Assembly: GCF_003182155.1 (NCBI RefSeq)
Contig: NZ_QGTG01000009.1
Location: 219,967 to 283,966 of the forward strand
Reading direction: 5' to 3'
DNA length: 64,000 nucleotides
Source: Chitinophaga sp. S165
Lineage (GTDB): Bacteria > Bacteroidota > Bacteroidia > Chitinophagales > Chitinophagaceae
In this document: in pieces, positions 8,853 to 19,400 of the stretch
Layout: each line of letters begins with the position of its first letter
Position numbering within the stretch: the first letter of the stretch is position 1
Notes under the pieces: model-generated
Told to the model about the DNA's origin: nothing
The model's input: the letters and a program-made list of their open reading frames with translations, nothing else
Database searches by the model: none
Translations under genes and position numbers: made by a program

Positions 8853-10345
8853 TTTGTGGAAAAGGCATTCGGCGCTTGCTGAGCTACAATGAAGTCAAGG
8901 TGAAAAATGGTGATGCGCATTGTATCGCTGCCGAAGGTTTCGGGCTGGGACCGGAGCGACTGAATTTTTATCAAAAGATCAACCGGTTTAACATGTTGAC
9001 CGAACGTAGTGAGATTGCCCAGACCAATGCCATCCACATATCACTGAATTTTCCTCCTGAAGAGATATTGCCGCTGGACACTATGCGTCAAATTGCCAGC
9101 GACTATATGGAGCGTATCGGCTTTGCTGACCAACCCTACCTGGTCTACGAACATACCGATGCGGGCCATCCTCATATGCATATCGTTACTACCTGCATTA
9201 GAGCCGATGGCAGCCGTATCCCAACGCATTACATAGGGCGCGATAGATCTGGTCCGGCAAGGATAGCCATAGAACAAGAGTATGGACTGATACCAGCAAA
9301 AGTCCGTGGAGTGAAAACTACAGGAGAGCTTCCTGCCGACTGGCTTAAAAGGGCCAGGTACGGGGATCGACCTACCAAAGCGACGATCGCTGCTATTGTT
9401 GGAGGGGTTATTAGCAACTATCGTTTTGGTAGCCTTTCTGAATATAATGCCGTTCTGCGGCATTTTGGGGTACTGGCAGATCCTGGCAAGCCAGGAAGCA
9501 GTCTTTATGAACACGGAGGACTCGTCTACCGACTGCTCGATGACACCGGTGCCCCAAAAGGCGTTGGCATCAAAGCCAGTATTTTATATAAGTCACCAAC
9601 ATTAGCAAATCTGCAACCGCTCTATGTCATTGGTGCCAGCAAAAGAAAAGCGTTTGCAGGGCGCCTCACGCGCACGATCGATAAACTGCTTATAGCCGGC
9701 ACTTCGCTCGAGCAGTTGTCTGCGGCGCTCGAAAAAGAAGATATCAGTCTGGTAGCACGCACCAATCCACAAGGGATTATCTATGGTTTTACATTCATTG
9801 ACCACTTGAGTTGCACAGTATTTAATGGCAATGCCCTGGGAAAAAAATACAGCGCACACGCACTCTTACGCAAACTTCCGCGGGGAGAGAATGCGACTCT
9901 AGCATCCAATCTCTCCTTTGTGAGTGGGCTCTTGCAGCGTACCAACTTTACCGGTAGCATCGATGCTGTTTTACAAAACTGGAAGCAAGCGGGACTACAG
10001 ATTGTCATTCAACCCATCCCGGGTGAAGCGCCTCAGTTTTGGCTCGGGCGGTCAGGCGGTGATCCGACCAATTTTGTCCTGGCTGATAAATCCATCACCG
10101 CGTATTTGCTAGCTGCAGGAATGGGTAGGTCTGCAGGGAATGCTGGCGCCACAACAGGCGGTGGCAACAGAACAACCCTTCCGCCGCCGGCCGTAGTGCT
10201 ACTCGAAGGATTACAAGTACTGGCCGAGCAATTCTGTGGTCTTTTTGCCGCCTGGCTGGAACCTGAAGATATCTACAATTGGGTGCCTGCAGCATTACTG
10301 AGGGAAGCGAAAAAGAAGAAAAGGAAAAAACGGCGTTTGTCCTGA
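8837..10345 (+). CDS. mobA: Relaxase / mobilization nuclease
   Basis: The 502-residue protein shows the PF03432-type relaxase layout. An N-terminal tyrosine (Tyr17 in LLSYNEVK) is the likely nicking residue. The metal-binding histidines are in GHPHMHIV (His111, His113, His115), followed by a region with YIGRDRSG. It would cut one strand at oriT, stay bound to the 5' end and be led into the recipient through the type IV channel. The C-terminal half (about 200-450) is not recognised, and the last 15 residues are strongly basic. Its start overlaps mobC. The family naming varies (mobA or mobB) between elements. Confidence 0.88.
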   Translation: MVAKVICGKGIRRLLSYNEVKVKNGDAHCIAAEGFGLGPERLNFYQKINRFNMLTERSEIAQTNAIHISLNFPPEEILPLDTMRQIASDYMERIGFADQPYLVYEHTDAGHPHMHIVTTCIRADGSRIPTHYIGRDRSGPARIAIEQEYGLIPAKVRGVKTTGELPADWLKRARYGDRPTKATIAAIVGGVISNYRFGSLSEYNAVLRHFGVLADPGKPGSSLYEHGGLVYRLLDDTGAPKGVGIKASILYKSPTLANLQPLYVIGASKRKAFAGRLTRTIDKLLIAGTSLEQLSAALEKEDISLVARTNPQGIIYGFTFIDHLSCTVFNGNALGKKYSAHALLRKLPRGENATLASNLSFVSGLLQRTNFTGSIDAVLQNWKQAGLQIVIQPIPGEAPQFWLGRSGGDPTNFVLADKSITAYLLAAGMGRSAGNAGATTGGGNRTTLPPPAVVLLEGLQVLAEQFCGLFAAWLEPEDIYNWVPAALLREAKKKKRKKRRLS

Positions 10346-10401
10346 TCGGTCAATTGGTCAGGGTACATGCGTGATTTTGTGAGTTTGAAAATGTGTGAAG
10401 T

Positions 10402-12402
10402 ATGCAAACTGGTGAAAATGAACAGGGCCTACGGGCTATTATTGACTTTGTCCGTAAGTCATCCATTATCCTGCTTGGATTACATTTCTTTATCTACTGT
10501 TATGCTGCATTTGTACAGTGGGGGCTCGTGCCATCCATAGTAGAACGGGTTTTAAGCAACATCGCCCGGGCGGCTATTTTCAAAGAGCCCATTTATACCA
10601 AAGCTGCAGTAATTGGTCTGCTAGCACTATCGCTATTGGGTATAAAAGGCAAAAAAGATGAAAAGGCTAGCGTCTCGACAATTATCGCTTTGCTGGTATT
10701 TGGGATGCTGCTGTTCTGGGGCGCGGCCTGGCTCCTGTATTTTCCAGTACCAGTCACTCAACTCGCGATTGGATATATGCTGGTTACCAGTTCGGGCTAC
10801 CTGCTGCTGCTATCCGGAGGCGCTCGACTTTCCCGTCTCATTAAACTGCAATTGGGTAAAGACATCTTCAATGAACTAAATGAAACCTTCCCCCAACAAG
10901 AAGAACTGATCGAAAATGAATATTCAGTCAACCTGAGAGGACGGTACCGGTTCAAAAGCGCCCAGCGCCAGATGTGGATCAATATCCAAAATCCATTTAG
11001 GGGCACTCTACTCTGCGGATCCGCGGGAGCCGGTAAAACATTTTTTGTTGTCCGAAGTTGGATTGAACAGCACATCAGTAAGGGATACACGATGTTCGTG
11101 TATGATTTTAAGTTCGATGACCTTTCTAAGATCGCTTACAACGCCCTGCTACAATACCAGGGTGTTTACAAAGTGCAGCCTAAGTTCTATGTCATCAATT
11201 TTAATGATCTGAGCCGCAGCCATCGCTGCAATCCCCTGGACCCGGACATGATGACTGATATTACGGATGCGGCGGAAGCGGCGCGGACGATACTTTTGGG
11301 TCTGAACCGCGACTGGGTCCGACGCCAAGGTGAATTTTTTATCGAGAGTAGTATCAACTTCGTAACTGCTGTCATATGGTTTTTACGTGGCTATCAAGGC
11401 GGCAAGTTTTGTACATTGCCGCATGTGATTGAAATGATGTCCGTTCACTATGATGACTTATTCCCGGTCCTTGGTACCGATCCCCAATGTGACGTGTTTC
11501 TAAATCCATTTATTTCTGCCTACCTGTCCCGCGCCATGGAGCAACTGGAAGGACAGATCGCCAGCGCGAAAATAGGTATGGCCCGCCTCAGCTCTCCGCA
11601 GCTGTATTACGTCATGAGCGGCAGTGAATTTACCCTCGATGTCAATAATCCTGAAGCCCCCAAGATTGTCTGCATGGGTAATGATCCATTAAAAATCCAA
11701 ATCTATGGCGCCGTACTATCCCTGTATATATCGCGGATGCTCAAACTGGTGAACCGGAAAAACCAGCATAAGTGTTCCCTCGTTTTCGATGAATATCCTA
11801 CGATCTACGCACCACTTGATACCTGCCTGGCAACTGCCAGATCGAATTTAGTAAGTACCCTGCTTGCAGTTCAGTCAACCGAACAATTACGCAAAGATTA
11901 TGGTCGTGAGCAGGCAGACGTGATCATCAATTTACCCGGTAATGTCATTTGTGGACAAACATTTGGTGATACTGCCAAAGTGCTCAGTGAGCGTTTCGGT
12001 AAAATTGTGCAACTCAGGGATAGCGTTTCCATTAACCGGCAGGATACCAGTGTTAGTCACAATACGCAGCTCGACTACGCGGTACCGCCATCCCGTATCT
12101 CAGCGCTTAGTTCCGGGGAATTTGTCGGTATGGTGGCCGATAATCCGGCTACCCCGGTAAAACTCAAAACCTTCCATTGTCAGATCATTAATGATCCTGA
12201 CACCATAAAAGCCCAGGAAGCGGCCTATGAGCCCCTGCCTAAAGTGAGAGAGGTGTCTTTTTTGGAGGTACAGCAAAATTATGCGCAGATAAAAAACGAT
12301 ATCGCTTACATGATTGAAAATGAGATTGACCGTATCCGTAAAGATCCGACGCTCGCCCACTTGCTTTTTATTAAGCCTGAAGAGGAGGGAGGCGTTTCAT
12401 AA
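10402..12402 (+). CDS. VirD4/TraG-type type IV coupling protein
   Basis: The 666-residue protein has three or four N-terminal membrane helices (about 20-40, 65-82, 92-138), then a cytoplasmic ATPase domain with Walker A GSAGAGKT at residues 206-213 and Walker B CSLVFDEYP around residue 457. This is the architecture of coupling proteins (TraG/VirD4, often labelled mobC in CTnDOT-like elements). They deliver the relaxase-DNA complex to the mating channel. It is 56 bp downstream of the relaxase gene, in the same orientation. The transfer operon that it should work with begins only at 29.6 kb, because 14 kb of minus-strand cassette A lies between them. Confidence 0.92.
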   Translation: MQTGENEQGLRAIIDFVRKSSIILLGLHFFIYCYAAFVQWGLVPSIVERVLSNIARAAIFKEPIYTKAAVIGLLALSLLGIKGKKDEKASVSTIIALLVFGMLLFWGAAWLLYFPVPVTQLAIGYMLVTSSGYLLLLSGGARLSRLIKLQLGKDIFNELNETFPQQEELIENEYSVNLRGRYRFKSAQRQMWINIQNPFRGTLLCGSAGAGKTFFVVRSWIEQHISKGYTMFVYDFKFDDLSKIAYNALLQYQGVYKVQPKFYVINFNDLSRSHRCNPLDPDMMTDITDAAEAARTILLGLNRDWVRRQGEFFIESSINFVTAVIWFLRGYQGGKFCTLPHVIEMMSVHYDDLFPVLGTDPQCDVFLNPFISAYLSRAMEQLEGQIASAKIGMARLSSPQLYYVMSGSEFTLDVNNPEAPKIVCMGNDPLKIQIYGAVLSLYISRMLKLVNRKNQHKCSLVFDEYPTIYAPLDTCLATARSNLVSTLLAVQSTEQLRKDYGREQADVIINLPGNVICGQTFGDTAKVLSERFGKIVQLRDSVSINRQDTSVSHNTQLDYAVPPSRISALSSGEFVGMVADNPATPVKLKTFHCQIINDPDTIKAQEAAYEPLPKVREVSFLEVQQNYAQIKNDIAYMIENEIDRIRKDPTLAHLLFIKPEEEGGVS

Positions 12403-12534
12403 AAGGAACCTTTTCGGTAGCTGCCGATGGCTGGTGCAGATACTGAGGTAAAAGAGTAAGAGTTTTGGGCAGTCACTTGAATACTATAATGATGGGGTGC
12501 GAAAGGTGGGCGATAGAAAACTGGCCGGGTCGGC

Positions 12535-12661
12535 AATAAAAAAGAGGCTGTATCAAAAGTTGATGCAGCCTCTTTTTATTCGGGTACCTGATGGAGTCAG
12601 GTAGTCGTTTAAGTGATTCTCAAGGCCTTCGTTTATTTTTGATACAACCTCTTTTTTTATT
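12535..12661. mobile_element. 127-bp inverted-repeat element (MITE-like), also acting as terminator region
   Basis: The left end AATAAAAAAGAGGCTGTATC and the inverted right end AATAAAAAAAGAGGTTGTAT, each continuing CAAAA, are about 24-bp terminal inverted repeats with one substitution and one extra A. A second perfect 7-bp inverted repeat (TACCTGA/TCAGGTA, 12585-12603) lies inside. No ORF is present. This looks like a non-autonomous transposon or an IS remnant between the coupling-protein gene and cassette A. Alternatively it is only a pair of convergent terminators. No clear target duplication was found by eye. Confidence 0.45.
12537..12580. terminator. Bidirectional Rho-independent terminator after the coupling-protein gene
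   Basis: A long stem forms between AAAAAGAGGCTGTATCAA and its near-perfect complement TTGATGCAGCCTCTTTTT. It has A-rich and T-rich flanks and so works in either direction. It is placed to stop the plus-strand mob transcript and may also block the minus-strand cassette transcript. Confidence 0.65.
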
Positions 12662-12675
12662 TAGGAAAGTTGTTG

Positions 12676-15594
12676 TTACTCGGTTTTTTCAAGTGTGAAG
12701 TAGCAAAGCGTAGCAATATATTGGTTAACGCCACCTTGTATCGGAGTCGCAAACAAATTTAATGTTCCATTCGCAAGCACCTCGATATTATCAAATACAG
12801 CTGTTTTCGAAGTATTACCCTGGTTATTGACTGTAACAGGATCGGATGAATTTACCCTGTAGACAGTATTACAGTTTGCCGACAAACTCTGAGCGGTAGC
12901 CGTATTAAGCGACCCAAAGAAGGTTACCCTGTATTTGCCCGCCGCAAGATTTGATACTGTTACCTGTGGTGATGCTATAGCGTAGCTGCTAATATTAAAG
13001 AAGTTACCCTGAACCACCCTTGTCGGTGCAGCAAAACCTCCACCGTCGTTAACAGTTTCACCTGTTGCATCTGCACTGTACTGCCCGACAAATGGTGTCC
13101 AGGTCCCTGTAGCGACCGTTACCGCATTCCCAGCGTAAGACACCGTTTTGCTTAGCGTTCCATTATGAGGTTCGCCTGAAACTATTTCCCAACCTGAAGA
13201 TGTGAAAGCATTTTTGGAAAAAGCTACTTTTAATGTTGGGAAATTGCTGCTGGCACTTACCGTAATGGTCACATTACTGAATCCTGTCAGATTGTTGCGA
13301 TCCGTGACGGTACAACGGAAGATGTAAGTCCCAGTTGTCAGACCTGTCACAGCTGTCGTAAGACTGTTTGCGGTTGTAATGGTTGCACTAGGTCCAGACA
13401 CTTTTGTCCAGAGCACCGTTACCGGTTCTGCATTACCGCCAGTAATAGTAGCTCTTAAATTGGCGCTACTTAACGGAAGAATAACTGTTTGTGCATTGCC
13501 TGCATCAACCACTGGCGCAATGTTGGTTGTGGTAGTTTCTTCCGTAATAGTTAATCCATTGATCATTCCGAAAGATGCTTCTCCTGCTGGCACTCCTACA
13601 AACACTGGTATTTCCCCACTTGCGTTAGGCTGAACACCATTGAAGATTGCTACATCTGAGGTATTTCCACTGGCGTCGATCAGGCGCTTATTTAATGTAT
13701 TATCGTTTACAATTAACAAGGTAGGATTTGCATCAAGTCCAAAACTATTGTCCAGGGAACTATAAATACGGATCAAATACTTTTTAGCCGGATTGAGACC
13801 AATTAATTTAAATTGACTTGACGAGGTGCCAGAATAAGTAATGTCTTTGGAATACCAAGCCGATGAAATTACCGGCTGGTCAGTAGCAAAACCGCCGGCA
13901 TCACTGGTTTGCTCGCCATTGTCGTTGCCCGCGTTTACTCCGTAATATACACTGCCCCAATACGTGCTATTATTCCCAATGGAAAGCAGGCCAATGCCGG
14001 ACGCAGTATGAATCCAGGTTTTTCCGGTATTTGCAGAAGCTAAAGGACCGTCACTAACATCGATCCAACCCGGTACATTCTGAGCTGTGAGATTGAAATT
14101 GAATTTAACAGCACCATTGGGGTCGGAGGTTGGGCTTACTGTTACGGTGATATCCCGGCTATTTGTGCCGCCATCACTATCTGTTACCACACAGCGGAAC
14201 ACATAAGTACCCTGAACAAGACTATTAATATTGGTTTCTGAATTGGTAGGGCTTGCAATGACGGCATTGCCTCCGGAAATTTTAGACCATTGGTAGCTCG
14301 CAATAGTTGACCCGGCAGGGGCGGTTGCAGTGGCTGTTAAAGTAATGGAGTTTGTTGGCAGTGTAATGGCAGAAGGCCCACTGATACTGATGACAGGCAA
14401 TGGTTTTACCGGTACGTTGTTGCTCTTGGTCGCCTGTGCGACATTACTCCACTGAGAAAAATAGCCGTCACGGAAATATAAGCGTACGCGGTATAATTGA
14501 CCATCTTCGGCAACGTCTAGCGTGTTTTGGGATGGGGATGTAATAGTCTGGTAGTCTGAGAAAGGGGTTGATAACCCGATGGTGCGTTGAACTACATATT
14601 TGATGACATCGGTATTTGATGTGAAATAAGCGGATAGTGTATTTCTGAGTGCTTTAAAAACGATCGCACAACCTGCATCATTGAGGTGAATATTATCCCC
14701 TACCTGTAAGGAGCTATTTAGTTGATTGGGATTACTGGGATCTTCCAGTAAATGATACACATAGGCACATCTGTTACCAAACGTTTTTCTGAGATTATCG
14801 GCTGCCGTCAGTAGTTTCAGTCGTTGCGTAGTGCCCAATTGTTGACGGGGAAAATTACTCATCACAATCAATTGCACACCATTTCGTTTGCACAGATCTT
14901 CAATAAGTAAGGTGTTAGATAGTGCTTCTTCATTTGTCATTTCGCCGCCTGAACTATTAGAAGCATAGTCGTTGCTGGTATTGATCAGGATAATGATGGT
15001 ATTGCCATCTGCAATGGCCTTTGTGATATTGCGTTGCGTATCTACATAACTATTGCTACCGTCAGGGGCCAGGTTTCTCGAATTATAACCGTCCTTGCAA
15101 TAATTGGTGACCGCAGCATTGGGAGATACTGAGTAGATATAGGATTGCAGCAAACCTACGATTGAATTGGAGAAAGTGCTGGCATAGCTACCAGCGCCCT
15201 GACTATCACCTATTACGCCAATCCTTGCGCTCTGATACAATTCATTGTCCGACTGCCACCATTTTAACTTTACGTTACTGCCCTCCAGTGCTCTTACTCC
15301 TAGTGATACATCAGGTGAATTTAGACTGTAACCTCCTGAGAACCTTACAGATAGTGTGTCCTGCCCAGGAATGGCAATGGCCGTGTCGCCAAGGTTAATC
15401 AGTTTGATTCTTTTGAACTGCGTACTTCCCTTGCCCGTATTGAACAGAAAGCCTGTGCTATCGCTGGTGGAGTTCTGTAGTTTAAGCTCTGCCTTTATTA
15501 CACGGACGGTATCATTTGTTACTTTCAACGTTGTTTGCCCCCAGCTCAACAAGGAGGAAACGAGAAAGCATAAAAGAAAATAAAATGATCTCAT
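12676..15594 (-). CDS. Secreted SGNH/GDSL hydrolase with PKD-like domains
   Basis: The 972-residue protein has a signal peptide (1-19). After a beta-rich start comes an SGNH hydrolase domain (about 122-330): block I GDSQ (nucleophile Ser131), block III TSND (Asn208, Asp209) and block V DNIH (Asp300, His303). Two PKD/Ig-like repeats follow (about 395-490 and 700-790; YQWSKISGG, VLWTKVSGP, each ending in YxFRCxVTD). They alternate with two related beta-rich segments (about 495-690 and 795-972). SGNH enzymes remove acyl groups from esters, often on glycans. It is the last gene of the cassette A strand, 165 bp after the immunity candidate. No type IX sorting domain is evident at the C-terminus. 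Confidence 0.8.
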   Translation of the reverse strand: MRSFYFLLCFLVSSLLSWGQTTLKVTNDTVRVIKAELKLQNSTSDSTGFLFNTGKGSTQFKRIKLINLGDTAIAIPGQDTLSVRFSGGYSLNSPDVSLGVRALEGSNVKLKWWQSDNELYQSARIGVIGDSQGAGSYASTFSNSIVGLLQSYIYSVSPNAAVTNYCKDGYNSRNLAPDGSNSYVDTQRNITKAIADGNTIIILINTSNDYASNSSGGEMTNEEALSNTLLIEDLCKRNGVQLIVMSNFPRQQLGTTQRLKLLTAADNLRKTFGNRCAYVYHLLEDPSNPNQLNSSLQVGDNIHLNDAGCAIVFKALRNTLSAYFTSNTDVIKYVVQRTIGLSTPFSDYQTITSPSQNTLDVAEDGQLYRVRLYFRDGYFSQWSNVAQATKSNNVPVKPLPVISISGPSAITLPTNSITLTATATAPAGSTIASYQWSKISGGNAVIASPTNSETNINSLVQGTYVFRCVVTDSDGGTNSRDITVTVSPTSDPNGAVKFNFNLTAQNVPGWIDVSDGPLASANTGKTWIHTASGIGLLSIGNNSTYWGSVYYGVNAGNDNGEQTSDAGGFATDQPVISSAWYSKDITYSGTSSSQFKLIGLNPAKKYLIRIYSSLDNSFGLDANPTLLIVNDNTLNKRLIDASGNTSDVAIFNGVQPNASGEIPVFVGVPAGEASFGMINGLTITEETTTTNIAPVVDAGNAQTVILPLSSANLRATITGGNAEPVTVLWTKVSGPSATITTANSLTTAVTGLTTGTYIFRCTVTDRNNLTGFSNVTITVSASSNFPTLKVAFSKNAFTSSGWEIVSGEPHNGTLSKTVSYAGNAVTVATGTWTPFVGQYSADATGETVNDGGGFAAPTRVVQGNFFNISSYAIASPQVTVSNLAAGKYRVTFFGSLNTATAQSLSANCNTVYRVNSSDPVTVNNQGNTSKTAVFDNIEVLANGTLNLFATPIQGGVNQYIATLCYFTLEKTE

Positions 15595-15685
15595 GTGATT
15601 GATGTGTTAAATGCCTTGTTCATAACAAAGCCGTATTGTCCCAAATGTTTGATTGCTGTTTTTTAAAGACCGGGCATAGTTTTCC

Positions 15686-15706
15686 CTACCCGGCCGACCC
15701 GGGTAG
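15686..15706. repeat. GC-rich hairpin between cassette A genes
   Basis: CTACCCGG, a 5-base loop, then CCGGGTAG is a perfect 8-bp stem in the gap between the immunity candidate and the SGNH gene. On the minus strand it is not followed by a T-run, so it is a pause, processing or regulatory hairpin rather than a classic intrinsic terminator. Confidence 0.4.
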
Positions 15707-15758
15707 TAACCCCGAGGATCGGCCCAGGAATTTCCTGGTAAATTGTTGCATTAAAAGA

Positions 15759-16469
15759 TTACGATAGGAGCGCTGCCGGAATATCTATTCGTAAGGGATA
15801 ATCTCCAGGTGCATCTTTCATGGCTTTGATCACCAGTTGATCTTTAACCACGGTGATAGACTTAAACATGTCAAGGAAAAATTCAGCGCCTGTACCGGAT
15901 GTATCAATTTCGTTTTCAAAAACGGTTTCTTGACCTTTTTGCAGCCGTAGCCTGGCCGACATTTCATGTTCACCGATTAAGATCCAGATACTTGCAACGA
16001 ATGGCGTACCCCCTATATCGACTTTGGTTTCAAGGGATTTAATGTCTGCCCGCAGCTCCAATTCCAAACCTTTTTGAAGTGCATACGTCGCAGCCATCTT
16101 CAGTTCAGCATTGTTAGTCTGATCACCGGCTTTAATCAGACTGTTGGTGGCTACATTCCATACAAAACGCTTTTTTGCTTCAAAGTTCAGGTTGTTGAAT
16201 ACGTCGAAGTCAATCAGATTATAATAGAACAGGTTGGCCCCTGCTCGTTTGACGTAGTGCACACTGTCTGGTGGTGTTATCGGATATTTATCAAATCTGG
16301 CTTGATTTCCAAATTCAATGTTGATAAATTTTATAGCAATACCATCATAGCTTTCATTGAGCAGCTGATTCAATAATGTACTTGTCCCAAAAAATCGGTT
16401 GACAAAATCTCCTACATTTCCATTCTCATCTTTTAACCAACAGAGGGTTCGTCCAATTTTGTTTGCCAT
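15759..16469 (-). CDS. Candidate immunity protein for Rhs-A, cytosolic, unrecognised family
   Basis: The protein has 236 residues from the ATG at 16469; a TTG three codons upstream is in frame but less likely. No signal peptide or membrane segment is seen, so it should stay in the cytosol. I do not recognise the fold: an N-terminal mixed region, a central helical stretch (KMAATYALQKGLELELRAD) and beta-rich C-terminal strands. It begins 21 bp after the Rhs-A stop codon on the same strand, the standard place for the cognate immunity gene of a polymorphic toxin. The role is inferred from position alone; it could also be an effector or structural partner. Confidence 0.6.
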   Translation of the reverse strand: MANKIGRTLCWLKDENGNVGDFVNRFFGTSTLLNQLLNESYDGIAIKFINIEFGNQARFDKYPITPPDSVHYVKRAGANLFYYNLIDFDVFNNLNFEAKKRFVWNVATNSLIKAGDQTNNAELKMAATYALQKGLELELRADIKSLETKVDIGGTPFVASIWILIGEHEMSARLRLQKGQETVFENEIDTSGTGAEFFLDMFKSITVVKDQLVIKAMKDAPGDYPLRIDIPAALLS

Positions 16470-16490
16470 ATCTCGCAAATATATTTATAG

Positions 16491-19400
16491 TTAGTTTTTT
16501 GGATTGATCATTTTTCCAGTATTAAAATCCCTCGGATAAGGAACCTTCATACCCGGAAGTGGCGCTGTGTTGCCTGAGTTATAATACAAACTTCTTAAAT
16601 ATTTTTCAATAATATGGGCTTCGAATTTCGGAAATACTTTATCAGTTACTCTTGGTGTTGCGCCTGCTTCTACCTCATATCTCAGTACATCGTTAAGTCT
16701 TTTCAACTCCGCATCCGTTACGCCAAACTTAATAATTTGTCCATCTTTATCATAAATGGTATAAACTTTAGATGGTTCGTCCCCTTTTGCACTTGTCTTA
16801 ATATTAAGCTTTGCTGCATTGTCCTCCAACTCACTTCTGAAGTTCCACGTGCCTTTTGACGCCGGTCCTTCCAGGTCAGTACTCACCTCAGAGGTTGCCT
16901 GTACGGTTTCCACTTTTTCGATGTTGCCGACAGTTGTTTCGTTTACTGGGTCACGATTGGTGGTCCTTGATCGAATGTATCCATTGATATATCCACTTAT
17001 GGATCCGCTGGCTCCGGCGACTAAAGCGCTTGGCAGGGCATTTTTCATCGCCTCTCCTAAAGACTGATTCCCAAACCACATGCCTGAAGCTGTACCCATC
17101 ACTTCTGCTCCGATTGCCTGAGAAACACCTATGTCAATAGCTGTGCGGATGGCGTCGCCTGGAATACGACTTACCAGAGGACCTATAACAGTTGATGCTC
17201 CTCTTGTAACTGCCCCACCTATGGGTGCCATTATCGTTCCCATAAGCGCTCGTCCGGCAGCATCGTTAATGGAATGTCCGCTGAGTACGTCAGCCACCCC
17301 ATTTCCAATAGCAGAAATGGTGGCCGCGGCTGTTACGTTTCCGGTAGCATAAAGTCCCCCGCTTACCGCTCCAACTAGGGTGTATGAAGCTCCTCTTAAA
17401 ATTGCCTGTCCTAACGTAGGAGCTGAGCTAATCTCAGACCAGTTAGAGATAACATTGGTAACTCCGCCAATAACAGCTCCGGCGATTACGGCAACCAGGG
17501 GCAGGAACCGGCCATCCGGATCTACAAACATGGCAGGATTATTACCCATTCCATTGTAGCCTCCGGCAAGCTGGCGCGCCGGATCTAAACTAATGAATCT
17601 GCCAAGCTGGGGATCATAATATCGGGCATTAAAATAATATAAAGCGACATCCAACTCCTGATCCAACTCCTTACTTTGGAATAGGAACTGATTGCCTGTT
17701 TTGTTCAACCTACGACTACTTTGAGTAGTGATCTCCAGGCCATAGGGATATACAGTGCTTTCCTGTAGCAAGGGGCCAGATTGATGGCTTACCTGTAAGT
17801 CATCGAACCATACGTCTTCGCTGCCCTCATTGCTGGTATACACGTATACAAAGCCATTTTTAGGCACATCAATATGTCCATTATAACTAGTAAGGGCGTC
17901 CGGGCCGCCGTTTATTCGTTTTACATACCCAGTGACTAAATTGAAATTTTCGTCAAACAGTAAATAATTCAGATAAGCCTTGGGAGTTTGATTAGTCTGA
18001 TTATTTTGCTGATTGTCATTTACAAACGCATATAGGTCACCTGTATTTAGATAGCTGCCCCCATTTTGGCGTATATTTCCTTTACCGTTATCGACAATTT
18101 CGGAACCTGCTCCAAGAAACGCAGTGATCAGATTGTTGACGATATCATCAGGGGTTGCAGTATTAGTTGTTCCCGTCGTTTTGTAATAGGCCTTAGTTTG
18201 TATATCCACTACATCTCCAGCCATCACTTTGAGCACAATTGCAGCGCCGATTTTTTTGTCCGGTACGCTTCCATTCAGCCTGCTCCAATATTTATTGGTT
18301 TGCTCATTATACCATGGCAACTGAGTTGAAATGGCTTCTTTTACTAGGTCCAAATTCCGATACGTGGCCACCTCAATTTCACTACGATTTTGTTCAAAAG
18401 TCGCTGCGTAGAAAGAGGTGTCTTTTTCTTCGGTAAGGACAGTTCTTACATTTCCAAGATTATCCGTCTCGAAATAGTCATATACAAGTTGTCCTTTAGC
18501 TGTTCTCCGTATCCTACCCTCCGGGTGACTAAAGAATAAAAGCGTATCATTTTTATATACAAACCCGTTCAGATACGAATAACTGGTGCGACTGTTGCCA
18601 TCGATGATATCCTTTTTCCATCTGAAGCCGGAAGCATCATATGTGTATTCAATGCTTTTTTGTGAATTCTGAAGTGCGATTTTGACCAGTTTTCCAATCG
18701 TGCTATTCCAGGTATAGTGCGTTCCTTTATTTTCGTCACTGATCAGGTTGCCGTCGCTATCGTAGGTATAGTCATTATTTTCCCCATTTAGGCCATCTTT
18801 GAAGTCGCCCTGCTGTTGAAACCCTGCATCGTCTATGACTTTAAGTAGTTTGTCACCGACTGACTCGTAGGTGTATCGCAGCTTATCTACCGGCTTTGTC
18901 GCCCCTAGTAGGGTCGCAGAGACATCCATGGTCTGAATGTTTCCGTTTAAATCATAGGTTAAATTGCTAACTCCATAGTTTTCGTTGCTGCTTGACCAGG
19001 TGCCATCCTTATTTAATGCGAAATCAGCTTGCGATAGCCGTCCTGCCGGATCATAATTGTATCCAAAAGAACGGTACCCGTTATCACCTTTTCTTCTCCA
19101 GGTAATACCGGATAGACTACCATTTTTCCAACTATTGGAAAATCCATGTTCATAAAACATTTCATATCCGAAATAGCCATTCCCACCGTTTCTGACATAA
19201 TCTCTGTTGACAGCTATGATTTTACTGTTGAGATCATAGTCATATACCAGCTCGTCAAGGTTTCCAAGCTTCTTACTACGCAATCTTCCCAGCGTGTCGT
19301 ACGCCAATTGGCTAACTAACCGTTCAACATGGTCGTTGTTTAAGGTTTGTGTAGTCTTTATGAGCCGTCCGTTATTATCGTAGAGATATTTAGTTAATAC

